From the NCBI RefSeq assembly GCF_024298885.1, contig NZ_CP101166.1, positions 3,471,149 to 3,535,148 on the forward strand: a stretch of DNA of 64,000 nt, given 5' to 3'. This DNA comes from Haloglomus halophilum (GTDB taxonomy: Archaea > Halobacteriota > Halobacteria > Halobacteriales > Haloarculaceae). Shown here one piece after another: positions 47,552 to 55,817 of the stretch; within the stretch, counting starts at the first letter, position 1, and every line of letters starts with the position of its first letter. A model generated the notes under the pieces. It was not told the origin of the DNA, did not search any database, and saw only the letters and a program-made list of their open reading frames with translations. Position numbers and translations under genes: made by a program.

Positions 47552-48151
47552 ATGACGACAGATGCGGCCGGGCAGTCGATGAGCGACCCGGAGATGGCCG
47601 ACGAGGGTGACGACTCCGACGTCCCCACTCCGACGCTGTTGATGGGGATACTGACCGCGGTTGCGGCGGGTGGCTTCGTGGGCTGGGCACTCCTGCCGCT
47701 CTCGACACCGGTCGCGGGACTCCCGCTGTACGCCGTGGCGGCCGTCGCGACGACGCTCTGGTCCGGTATCGCCTTCCTGCGGCGCAAGCTCCCGACCGGC
47801 GTCCTCGCCGAGGGGTTCTACCTGATGGGTGTCGCCGTACTGGCCCGGCCCGTCTCCGTCGCGCTCGCCCTCGACGGCCTCCCCGCGTTCCTGGCGGACC
47901 CGGGTGCCGTGTTCATGACGTTCATCGTGGCGGCCGTCTTCGCCACGCTCCTGCTGGTGGCGGGGTGGCGGCTCGACACCCACGCGCGCAAGACCCGGGT
48001 CCGGCGGATGCGACGGCGGGTCACGCGGCGGATGTCGCGCAAGCAGGCCCAGAAGGGGCCGATGCCGTCCGGAATGGCCGATTCCGAGGGGGGCTCTCAC
48101 AGCCAGGGGTCGAACGGGAACGGCTCGGTCAGAACGGAGCAGGAACCCTGA
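47552..48151 (+). CDS. Membrane protein with basic C-terminus
   Basis: This 199-residue protein has an acidic N-terminus, four transmembrane helices (TPTLLMGILTAVAAGGF at the start), and a highly basic segment KTRVRRMRRRVTRRMSRKQ after the last helix, which is rare in acidic halophile proteomes. It ends in a Ser/Gly-rich tail. The basic patch may bind nucleic acid or lipid head groups. It converges on the DUF420 gene with a 23-bp overlap. Confidence 0.65.
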   Translation: MTTDAAGQSMSDPEMADEGDDSDVPTPTLLMGILTAVAAGGFVGWALLPLSTPVAGLPLYAVAAVATTLWSGIAFLRRKLPTGVLAEGFYLMGVAVLARPVSVALALDGLPAFLADPGAVFMTFIVAAVFATLLLVAGWRLDTHARKTRVRRMRRRVTRRMSRKQAQKGPMPSGMADSEGGSHSQGSNGNGSVRTEQEP

Positions 48152-48749
48152 CCAGGAGCCGGACGAACTCGAACGTGTAGACGTGGTTGAGGAGGACGTA
48201 CGCCGCGACGCCGAGCGTCAGCGACACCGACCAGACCGCCACCGCCCAGCGACCGACGCGGGCGTGCGCCGTCCGCCGGATCTCCTCGGTGCTGTGGCTC
48301 AGGCCGACGATGATGTTGTACAGCACGAGTGGCACCGCCAGCACGGAGAGCAGGATGTGGATGGCCAGCATCGCGAGATAGGCGATGGTCGCACCGTCGG
48401 GAGCCACGATCTCCTTCTGCCCGCCTCCCCCCGTCTTCAGCAGGTAGAGGACGAGGAACAGCAGGATGAGCGTGAACGCGCCGACCATCGCCGCCCGGTG
48501 CCGTCGCACGTCGCCGTCGCGGATGAACTTCCAGCCCGCGAGCAGCAGGACGACCGTCGTCGTGTTGATGACGGCGATGGCGTGCGAGAGGAGGTTGACC
48601 GTCTCGAGGCTGATGGTCGGGTAGATGGGGAGCCCGACGTAGAGGGTCCCGATGACCAGCGCGTACCCGACGACGGTGAGGACCGCAGTGAGTGCTCGTG
48701 GGTACTCCTTCGCTGTCCGGGAGAGGGGACCGGCGTCGGCTGTCGCCAT
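48129..48749 (-). CDS. DUF420 family membrane protein
   Basis: This 206-residue protein has five or six helices with conserved His residues in SHAIAVINTTTVVLLLAGW, RRHRAAMVG and NHVYTFEF, typical of DUF420 proteins linked to cytochrome oxidase assembly (CtaM/CtaG-like in Bacillus). It lies away from the oxidase locus here. Start ATG 48749 is preferred; ATG 48776 adds nine residues. The 3' ends overlap the gene at 47552 by 23 bp. Confidence 0.8.
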   Translation of the reverse strand: MATADAGPLSRTAKEYPRALTAVLTVVGYALVIGTLYVGLPIYPTISLETVNLLSHAIAVINTTTVVLLLAGWKFIRDGDVRRHRAAMVGAFTLILLFLVLYLLKTGGGGQKEIVAPDGATIAYLAMLAIHILLSVLAVPLVLYNIIVGLSHSTEEIRRTAHARVGRWAVAVWSVSLTLGVAAYVLLNHVYTFEFVRLLVRVPAPF

Positions 48750-48829
48750 GAGTGGCAGTTCGGGTGCCTCCCGCATGTCGGTGTCGCTTCGCGAGTCGCG
48801 CGTGCTGTGGCGTGGCGGCCCCCGGCGCG

Positions 48830-49624
48830 TCAGGACGGGGGATGCGCGGTCACGGTCACGTCGGCGGCCACGGTCGCATCGAACGGCGGCGCCGTCCGGA
48901 GCGGCGCGAGACGGAACAGCCGCGAACGGGCCGTCCCGCCGCCGGTCCCGGTCGCGAGGTCGAACGTGCGGGTGGCGTCCTCGTAGAACTGGATGCGGCT
49001 GTCGCCCCGCGACCGGGCGCGACCGCGAGGGTAGCCGACGACGAACTTCTCGCCGTCGCCGAGCCCCGCGACCGTCACCTCGACCGCCGAGATGCCCGGG
49101 CCGGCGGCTACCGAGCGCGTCCGCTCGATCTCGCGGTCGAACACGACGCCGGTCGCCCGCCGTTCTCGCTGCTCCGCCCGGGCGCGGACGGTGACCTCGG
49201 CGGGACCGCCGTCGGCCCGGAGCGCGAGATACGCCGCACCGCGCTCGAGCGGGCGGACCGTGGCCGTCCGCGGTCGGTAAACGTGTCTGCGGGCGACCGG
49301 CGCCCGGTTCACGAGTTCCGCGACAAGCGACCCGGCCACCGAGCGCGCCTCGACGACCACCGGCTGTCCGGGGAAGAACGGGCCGCGGACGTACTGCTGG
49401 TCGTTCACGGGCCCCTCGAACAGCGTCCCGGTCGGCGGCTCGCCCGGCCGGTACTCGAAGGTATCCGTCGGGGGCGCGACCGTCTCGTCGGGGTCCGGGA
49501 CGTTCCGGTCGATTGCGGTCGGTCGTGAGGCATCGCTCCCGCACCCCGCCAGCCCGGCCAGCGTCCCCACCCCGAGGAGGAACCGCCGTCGTCGCACGGC
49601 CGTCGTCTTGGCCGCCTGGGTCAT
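48830..49624 (-). CDS. TAT-type lipoprotein of unknown function
   Basis: This 264-residue protein starts with VRRRRFLLGVGTLAGLAGC (lipid Cys 28), so it should be a TAT lipoprotein at the cell surface. The mature part is beta-rich with an Ig-like or jelly-roll pattern (VVEARSVAGSLVAELVNRAPVARRH). Its start is 71 bp from the metalloprotease gene on the opposite strand, so they share a divergent promoter and may be co-regulated. No domain match is known to me. Confidence 0.6.
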   Translation of the reverse strand: MTQAAKTTAVRRRRFLLGVGTLAGLAGCGSDASRPTAIDRNVPDPDETVAPPTDTFEYRPGEPPTGTLFEGPVNDQQYVRGPFFPGQPVVVEARSVAGSLVAELVNRAPVARRHVYRPRTATVRPLERGAAYLALRADGGPAEVTVRARAEQRERRATGVVFDREIERTRSVAAGPGISAVEVTVAGLGDGEKFVVGYPRGRARSRGDSRIQFYEDATRTFDLATGTGGGTARSRLFRLAPLRTAPPFDATVAADVTVTAHPPS

Positions 49625-49694
49625 CAACGTTGCCACCGCCCGGTCACAGCCGGTCCCCCGAGCGCTTATGTGCCCCGCGGCGGTCCGTCCCCCC

Positions 49695-51614
49695 GTGACA
49701 GAGGAGGGGGGGACGCGGGTGGTCGACGGGGTCCGCGTCGAGACGGCGTTCGACGCCGACCGGTTCGGGATGCCGTCGATAGCCGTGCAACTCACCTCGG
49801 AGCGGGACGAGTCGGTCGCGCTCGCGCTCGCACAGCCGCTCCCCGATGGTGCCTCGGCCGCGGATGTCTCCGTCCCGGACGCGTACGCGGACGACTGGAC
49901 GGTGTCCGGGGACCGACTGGTCCTCCGGGCGCGGCTCGACCCCGGCGAGACGGCCACCGCGGCGTTCGGGCTTGACGTGCCGACGGAGACGGCCCGGGCG
50001 GCACTGTCCCCGGGAGCACTGGACGTGGAACCCGTGCGTTCGATGGCGACGGCAACCGCGAATGGGACGACCACCTCCGGTTCAGGGTCATCGAGCGATG
50101 GCACAGCGGACGGTTCGTTCTCGCTCCCGGTCGGACGACGCGGCGCGGCGGTCCTGTTCCTCCTGCTTCTCCTGACGGTAGGCGTGACGCCGGCGGTGGC
50201 CGACGTGGACGGCGACGGGCTCACCGTGCTCGACGAATTCACCGGCCCCACCGAACCGTTCGAGGCCGACACGGACGACGACGGGCTCCACGACGGGATG
50301 GAACGGGCGTGGGGCGGGGAGCCGACCGACCCGGACACCGACGGGGATGGGCTCGAGGACGGTCGGGAGCGCGCGCTCCGGAGCGATATCGACGACCCGG
50401 ACTCGGACGGCGACGGACTGGACGACGCTCGGGAGGCGGAACTCGGGTTCCCCATCGATCAGGCCGACATCGACGACGACGGACTGGACGACGCCCGCGA
50501 ACTGGAACTCGGGAGCAGCCCCTACCGGGCCGATACGGACGGCGACGGACTGAGCGACCCGAAGGAGGCCCGTCTCGGGACCGACCCCGCCGATGTCGAC
50601 ACGGACGGTGACGGGCTCACCGACCGGAAGGAGGTGCAGTTCGTCAAGTCGGACCCGACCCTCGCCGACACGGACGGCGACGGCGCCGACGACCTGCAGG
50701 AGGCGCGTCTGAATCTCCCCGTGAAGGTCCCCGACGCCGACGGGGACGGCCTGCCGGACGGCCGCGAACTGGAGACGGGGGCGAACCCGTTCGTCGTCGA
50801 CTCGGACGGCGACGGCGCGCTCGACGCCCTGGAGGCCGAGCAGGGGACGGACCCGTCGGTGGTCGACACGGACGGCGACGGACTCGCCCGCGAGCAGGAA
50901 CTCGCCATCGGTGCGGACCCGACCAACCCGGACACCGACGGCGACAACCTCCCCGACGGGATGGAGGCGAGCGACGACTTCGCCGGGGACCCGCTCCGGT
51001 CGGACGTGTTCGTCGAGGTCGACTACATGCGCGATCTCCGCCTCTCGGCGAGCGAGCGGGCCGACCTCCGGGAGGCGTTCGCGAGCGCGCCCGTCGAGAA
51101 CCCGGACGGCTCGACCGGCGTGACGCTCCACCTCGAACGGTCCGGACAGGTCCCGGTCGACGACCCGTTCACGCCCGACGACCTCGGGGCCTACAGTCGG
51201 GAGTACGGCGACACGGAGTGCCAGGGCTACCACTACGCGGTGCTCTCCGCTACCGGGGTGGACCGCCAGCCACGGGACCGGCGCGGCGTCAGCATCGGTG
51301 CCGCCATCGCCAGTAACGAGGACCCGTTCGTCTTCATGCACGAACTGGGTCATGACCTCGGACTCACGCCGAAGATCCCTGGCGTCGACTCCCGGAGCAT
51401 CCCGTTCGGGACCTACGAGAGCGTGATGAACTACAACTCGCCGGAGAGCTACCTCGACTACTCCGACGGCGACAACGGCGAGCGTGACCACGACGACTGG
51501 GAACTGATCGCGACCGACCCGTGGACCCCCGCCGTGGCGCGCCCCGGCGGGCCGGTGGACGGCGACGACTGCGAGCGATGGCTCGAAGGCCGCGCCGTCG
51601 TCGGGACACCCTGA
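49695..51614 (+). CDS. Membrane-bound metalloprotease-like protein with calcium-binding repeats
   Basis: This 639-residue protein has four parts. Residues 1-130 form a beta-rich domain lacking a signal peptide. A Ser/Gly/Thr linker leads to a membrane helix (GRRGAAVLFLLLLLTVG). About twelve thrombospondin-type-3 Ca-binding repeats follow (pattern DTDGDGLxDGxE, residues about 170-430). The C-terminal domain holds HELGHDLGL and a Met-turn YESVMNYN. The third zinc ligand of the metzincin pattern (HxxGxxH/D) is a Pro here, so activity is uncertain. GTG at 49695 is chosen; an internal Met before the helix would give a signal-anchored form. Confidence 0.75.
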   Translation: MTEEGGTRVVDGVRVETAFDADRFGMPSIAVQLTSERDESVALALAQPLPDGASAADVSVPDAYADDWTVSGDRLVLRARLDPGETATAAFGLDVPTETARAALSPGALDVEPVRSMATATANGTTTSGSGSSSDGTADGSFSLPVGRRGAAVLFLLLLLTVGVTPAVADVDGDGLTVLDEFTGPTEPFEADTDDDGLHDGMERAWGGEPTDPDTDGDGLEDGRERALRSDIDDPDSDGDGLDDAREAELGFPIDQADIDDDGLDDARELELGSSPYRADTDGDGLSDPKEARLGTDPADVDTDGDGLTDRKEVQFVKSDPTLADTDGDGADDLQEARLNLPVKVPDADGDGLPDGRELETGANPFVVDSDGDGALDALEAEQGTDPSVVDTDGDGLAREQELAIGADPTNPDTDGDNLPDGMEASDDFAGDPLRSDVFVEVDYMRDLRLSASERADLREAFASAPVENPDGSTGVTLHLERSGQVPVDDPFTPDDLGAYSREYGDTECQGYHYAVLSATGVDRQPRDRRGVSIGAAIASNEDPFVFMHELGHDLGLTPKIPGVDSRSIPFGTYESVMNYNSPESYLDYSDGDNGERDHDDWELIATDPWTPAVARPGGPVDGDDCERWLEGRAVVGTP

Positions 51615-51671
51615 CCTGGCCGGGCGCGGGCTGACCGGGGCGCCTAAACCGCTGCCGGACCCAGTACGTCC

Positions 51672-53090
51672 GTGCGGTCCCCGTTCAGGTCCCGCGACGA
51701 ACTCGAGTTCACCAGCGGCTCCGTCGGCTGGCCGCTCTACCACCTGGCGCTCCCCGTGGTCGCGACGACGCTCCTCCAGACCGTCTACAACCTGACCGAC
51801 ACGTTCTGGGTCGGGCGCTATGGCAGCGCGGAACTGGCGGCGCTCACGTTCTCGTTCCCGCTGGTCTTCCTGTTCGTCGCGCTCGGCTCCGGTGTCTCGG
51901 CCGCCGGCCGCATCCTCGTCGCGCAGCACGAGGGCGCCGGCGACTCCGAGCGCGCGTCGTTCGTCGCCGGGCAGACCCTGGCGTTCAGCACGCTCGCGGC
52001 TCTCGTCGTGGCCGCCGTCGGCGCCCTCGGTATCGCTCCGCTGTTCCGGGCCATGGGCGCGGCCCCGCTGACCCGCTCCCTCGCGCTCTCGTACATGGGG
52101 TACATCCTCGCGGGGCTGCCGCTGCTGTTCCTCGCGTACGCGTTCTCCGCGCTGTTGCAGGGATACGGCGACGCACTCACCCCGCTTCTGGTGGTGCTGG
52201 CCTCGGTCCTGCTCAACCTCGTCCTCGACCCGGTACTCATCTTCGGCCTCGGACCGGTGGCGCCGCTCGGGCTCGAGGGCGCAGCCATCGCGACCCTCCT
52301 CGCGCGCGGCGTGGCCGCCGTGGCCGGCGTCGTACTCCTGCTCTCCGGCCGGGTCGAGCCGACCGTCGCGGTCGCGGACCTGCGGCCCGACCGCACCTTC
52401 CTCGGCCGGGTCGCGCGGGTCGGCCTCCCCGCGTCGCTCGAAACCGGCGCCATCGCCGCCTCCGTGACGGCCTCGCTGTTCTTGGTCGGCCAGTTCGACG
52501 CGGCCGTCGTCGCCGGGTTCGGTATCGGCGAGCGGGTCACGTCGCTGATGTTCCTGCCGGCCATCGGTGTCTCGGCGGCGACCATCACGATGGTCGGGCA
52601 GAACCTCGGCGCGGGCGAGGCCGCGCGGGCCCGGCGAGCTGCGCGACTCGCCGTCGGCGTGCCGCTCGCGGGACTGACCGCCCTGGGCCTGCTCGTCGTC
52701 CTCGCGGCCGAACCCATCGCCGGCGTCTTCTCCACCGACACGGCCGTCGTCGGCCACGCCGCGGACTTCCTGCGGGTCGTCGGGCCGGCCTACGGGTTCG
52801 AGGCCGCCGCCCGCGTCTACAGCGGCGTCTTCCGTGGCGCCGGGCGGACGGACGTGGCGCTGGCGGTCACCGGAACGACCTTCCTCCCAGTTCGGCTGGG
52901 TGTGGCGCTGGTCCTCGCGGGACCCCTGGGGTGCGGCCCGCTCGGCATCTGGGCGGGATACGCCGTTTCGGGCCTGTTCGGTGCCGCGCTCGGCTTCCTG
53001 ACGGCGCGTGTCGTCGACTGGGAGGAGACCATCGTCGACCGTGGCTCCGTCACGGCCGCGACGGACCCCCCGGCCCGCGACGGTAACTGA
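51672..53090 (+). CDS. MATE family multidrug efflux transporter
   Basis: This 472-residue protein has twelve transmembrane helices and the conserved LPVVATTLLQTVYNLTDTFWVGR start, EALTFSF-type helix two, GIGERVTSLMFLPAIGVSAATITMVGQNLGAGE in the second half. It exports cationic compounds in exchange for Na+ or H+. A GTG start fits the N-terminus. It follows the metalloprotease by 58 bp. Confidence 0.92.
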   Translation: MRSPFRSRDELEFTSGSVGWPLYHLALPVVATTLLQTVYNLTDTFWVGRYGSAELAALTFSFPLVFLFVALGSGVSAAGRILVAQHEGAGDSERASFVAGQTLAFSTLAALVVAAVGALGIAPLFRAMGAAPLTRSLALSYMGYILAGLPLLFLAYAFSALLQGYGDALTPLLVVLASVLLNLVLDPVLIFGLGPVAPLGLEGAAIATLLARGVAAVAGVVLLLSGRVEPTVAVADLRPDRTFLGRVARVGLPASLETGAIAASVTASLFLVGQFDAAVVAGFGIGERVTSLMFLPAIGVSAATITMVGQNLGAGEAARARRAARLAVGVPLAGLTALGLLVVLAAEPIAGVFSTDTAVVGHAADFLRVVGPAYGFEAAARVYSGVFRGAGRTDVALAVTGTTFLPVRLGVALVLAGPLGCGPLGIWAGYAVSGLFGAALGFLTARVVDWEETIVDRGSVTAATDPPARDGN

Positions 53091-53154
53091 GTCGCGGGGC
53101 GGCTGAGGGGGCTGCGCTCGCAACCCTCAAGTGAGCGCCCTCCTACCCGCGAGT

Positions 53155-54297
53155 ATGGACCTCTCGCTGACGCCGGAGCAAAAGCAGATCAAGGAGATGG
53201 TCGCCGACTTCGTGGACGAGGAGGTCGTCCCGCGGGCCTCGGAGATCGACAACGAGGACGAGTTCCCGTGGGACCTCGTCGAGGAGATGGGCGAGCTGGG
53301 GCTCATGGGCGCGCCGTTCCCCGAGGAGTACGGCGGCGCGGGCCTTGACTACCACGCCTATCCCATCGCGCTGGAGGAGATCGCTCGCGGCTCGGGTGGC
53401 CTCGGCACCATCATGGCCGCGCACGTCTCGCTCGCGGGCAACATGGTCTACGAGTTCGGCGACGACGAGCAGAAGGAGCGGTTCCTCACGCCGCTGGCCG
53501 AGGGGACCGACATCGGCGCGTTCGCGCTCTCGGAGGCTGGCGCGGGCAGCGACGTGCCATCGATGGAGACGACCGCCGAACGCAACGGTGACGGCTACTA
53601 CATCAACGGCGGGAAGCTCTGGATCTCGAACGGCTCGGTCGCCGACACGGTGACCGTCTTCGCGAAGACCGACCCGGACGCGGGCAGCAAGGGCATCTCC
53701 GCGTTCGTCGTCCGGCCCGAGGAGGACGACGGCTTCATCGTCGAGGGCACCGAGGACAAACTCGGCGACAAGGGCTGCCCGACCGCGGAACTGCGCTTCG
53801 ACGACTGCTTCGTTCCCGAGGACCGCTTGCTCGGCGAGGAGGGCGAGGGGTTCGTCCAGGCGCTCAAGACGCTCAACGGCGGCCGCATCACCATCGCCGC
53901 CCGCTCGGTCGGCATCGCGCAGGCTGCGCTCGACGCCGCCGTCGACTACGCCGGCGAGCGCGAGCAGTTCGACCAGCCCATCGGCGACTTCCAGGCCATC
54001 CAGCACAAGCTCGCCGACATGGACACGAAGACCCGCGCCGCGCGCCTCCTCATGCACGACGCGGCGGACAAGAAGATGCGCGGCGAGCGCTTCCGCAAGG
54101 AGGCCGCGCAGGCCAAACTGTACGCCTCCGAGGTCTCCCGCGAGGTCGCCAACGAGGGTATCCAGATCCACGGCGGCTACGGCTACACCAAGGACTTCCC
54201 CGCCGAGCGATTCTACCGCGACGCGAAGCTCAACGAGATCTACGAGGGCACCAGCGAGGTGCTCCGGAACACCATCGGCCAGGACCTGCTGAGCTGA
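53155..54297 (+). CDS. Acyl-CoA dehydrogenase
   Basis: This 380-residue FAD enzyme dehydrogenates acyl-CoA to trans-2-enoyl-CoA in beta-oxidation or branched-chain amino acid degradation. ALSEAGAGSDVPSMETTA (FAD/substrate), LWISNGSVADTVTVFAKT, GIQIHGGYGYTKDFPAERFYRDAK and the catalytic Glu in YEGTSEVLRN are standard. Short/branched acyl-CoA dehydrogenases fit best. It needs an electron-transfer flavoprotein. ATG 53155 begins the family N-terminus; the extension is ignored. Confidence 0.93.
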   Translation: MDLSLTPEQKQIKEMVADFVDEEVVPRASEIDNEDEFPWDLVEEMGELGLMGAPFPEEYGGAGLDYHAYPIALEEIARGSGGLGTIMAAHVSLAGNMVYEFGDDEQKERFLTPLAEGTDIGAFALSEAGAGSDVPSMETTAERNGDGYYINGGKLWISNGSVADTVTVFAKTDPDAGSKGISAFVVRPEEDDGFIVEGTEDKLGDKGCPTAELRFDDCFVPEDRLLGEEGEGFVQALKTLNGGRITIAARSVGIAQAALDAAVDYAGEREQFDQPIGDFQAIQHKLADMDTKTRAARLLMHDAADKKMRGERFRKEAAQAKLYASEVSREVANEGIQIHGGYGYTKDFPAERFYRDAKLNEIYEGTSEVLRNTIGQDLLS

Positions 54298-54375
54298 CGC
54301 CCCCGCCCTCACCCGATAAATAGTCCCGAACCATTCGGCGGTACTGAATGGGGCTCACGGCCGCCACGTCGTCCC

Positions 54376-54636
54376 GTGAGCGCAGACACGGCGAACACGA
54401 CGTGTGCGATGTGTACGAACGAGTCCGTCGGCCGGTTCGATTATCGAGCGCTCAACGGCTCCTACTCCGTCGAGGAACCCCTCTGTGGCGTCTGTGTGGC
54501 GCTGCTCGCTCAGGTCGGCTCCGTCGTCTCCATCGAGCCCGCTTCGGAGATGGACCTCGAGGCGGACACGCTGTCCCTGGTCACGCCGTTCGGCTCCTCG
54601 ACACATGGGGAGGGGCAGGACAGGGCCGGATGGTGA
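54376..54636 (+). CDS. Small CxxC protein
   Basis: This 86-residue protein has two Cys pairs, CAMC (about 10-13) and CGVC (about 37-40), which could bind zinc as a ribbon, then a hydrophobic LLAQVGSVVSIE and an acidic segment. The GTG at 54376 is the only start before the Cys pairs. Small haloarchaeal zinc-finger proteins of this kind are common; partners are unknown. Confidence 0.6.
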   Translation: MSADTANTTCAMCTNESVGRFDYRALNGSYSVEEPLCGVCVALLAQVGSVVSIEPASEMDLEADTLSLVTPFGSSTHGEGQDRAGW

Positions 54637-54781
54637 CATGCCGTTCCGTCACACGCGGTCGGACAACGGCACGCCGGTTCCGTCATGCGAGTCCCCCGCG
54701 CCCCTACCGTGAGGGCCCGCGTTCCGGGGCCGGGCTTCGCCGACCGATGGGTTGGTACCCCCGACACCCCTAGCGACCGCC

Positions 54782-55054
54782 ATGACGGAGACGGTCACCG
54801 AGGGGGACGTGTCGGCCCGCTACGACGAGACCGAGGGCGAGCGGCGGCTCACGTTCGAACGCGACGGTCGCGTCGCCACCGTCGCACAGAACGCCGACGG
54901 GTACGCGATGCTGAAGGTCCGGGACGGGCCGGACGGCGACGAACTGGAGCGGTACTACGGCTTCGACATGGCGCTCGACCACGCCGCCGAGCTGCTGGGC
55001 GTCTCCCCGCACGACCTGCCGGTCCCCGAGGCCGCCACCGACATGGGGATGTGA
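54782..55054 (+). CDS. Small conserved haloarchaeal protein
   Basis: This 90-residue acidic protein is beta-rich with a final helix (DMALDHAAELLGVSPHDL). MTETVTEGDVSARYDETEGERR begins the frame. The layout recalls a Halobacteria-only family (I believe DUF7111) of unknown function. It lies in a string of small plus-strand genes. Confidence 0.6.
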   Translation: MTETVTEGDVSARYDETEGERRLTFERDGRVATVAQNADGYAMLKVRDGPDGDELERYYGFDMALDHAAELLGVSPHDLPVPEAATDMGM

Positions 55055-55122
55055 GGTGACCGTCCGGGCCGATGCGCCGTGGACGGTCGGGTTTCTTGCC
55101 GCTGCACGCCGACGTTGCGTGC

Positions 55123-55290
55123 ATGACCGACGATGAACTCCGAGACGCGGTCGAATCGTTCGTCGACGACGTGGACCTCGCGCTCCACGAGTACGAGGAG
55201 GGGTACGCCGACGCCGACGCGACCCTGACGGTGGTGCAGTCCCACCTCGCGGACCTCCGCGAGGTCGTCGAGGAGGACGGCAGCGAGTAG
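55123..55290 (+). CDS. Very small helical acidic protein
   Basis: This 55-residue protein starts MTDDELRDAVESFVDDVDLA and consists of two amphipathic helices, which could pair as a coiled coil, with no Cys. It ends directly at the converging cupin gene (stop at 55290, next gene from 55291). Function unknown. Confidence 0.5.
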   Translation: MTDDELRDAVESFVDDVDLALHEYEEGYADADATLTVVQSHLADLREVVEEDGSE

Positions 55291-55686
55291 CTACTGGTCG
55301 TCGGTCGGGTCGTCGCCGGTCGGGTCGTACGGCTTCGCGATGTCGAACTTCGGCGCCCCCATCCCGACAACGCGGACCTCCTCGGCGGCGGCGTCCGGGT
55401 TGTACGCCCGGTGTGGGCTCTCCGGCTCGGCGACGAACACCTCGCCGGACTCGACGGTGTACTCGTCCTCGGGCGTCTCGACGGTGAGCGTGCCGGCCGC
55501 GACGTAGAACGCCTCCTCGCGCTGTTCGTGGTAGTGGTACGTCGTGGGGAGCTGTTCGCCCGGCGCCATCGTGTAGACGGCGAGCGCGAGCTGGGCGAGC
55601 TCGGCGGCCTCCGAGATGGAGCGACGGTCGCACGGATGGTCCGGTGATGTCGGGAGGTCGTCGGGGTCGAGAACGTGATAGCCCAT
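55291..55686 (-). CDS. Cupin-domain protein
   Basis: This 131-residue protein has the cupin metal motif with YHYHEQREEAFYV (His, His, Glu) near 50 and a second motif SGEVFVAEPESPHRAYN. Metal-dependent isomerase, dioxygenase or sugar-binding cupins share this. The substrate is unknown. It is convergent with the small gene at 55123, with no gap. Confidence 0.85.
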   Translation of the reverse strand: MGYHVLDPDDLPTSPDHPCDRRSISEAAELAQLALAVYTMAPGEQLPTTYHYHEQREEAFYVAAGTLTVETPEDEYTVESGEVFVAEPESPHRAYNPDAAAEEVRVVGMGAPKFDIAKPYDPTGDDPTDDQ

Positions 55687-55817
55687 AGGCGTGGCTCGGG
55701 GGCGGACGGCGAAAGCGTGGCGGCCCCCGCAGAGGGCAGCCGGCCACTCGACCCCGGCTGTCGAGTGCCGGCTGCCGACGACGGAGGGGCTTTGGGGCTC
55801 GCTCCCCTATCGGGCGT

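Noticed and set aside
50200..50970. Possible tandem DNA repeat or CRISPR-like pattern
   Set aside because: The periodicity comes from coding for calcium-binding DxDGDG repeats in the metalloprotease gene, with variable spacing and no spacer-repeat structure.
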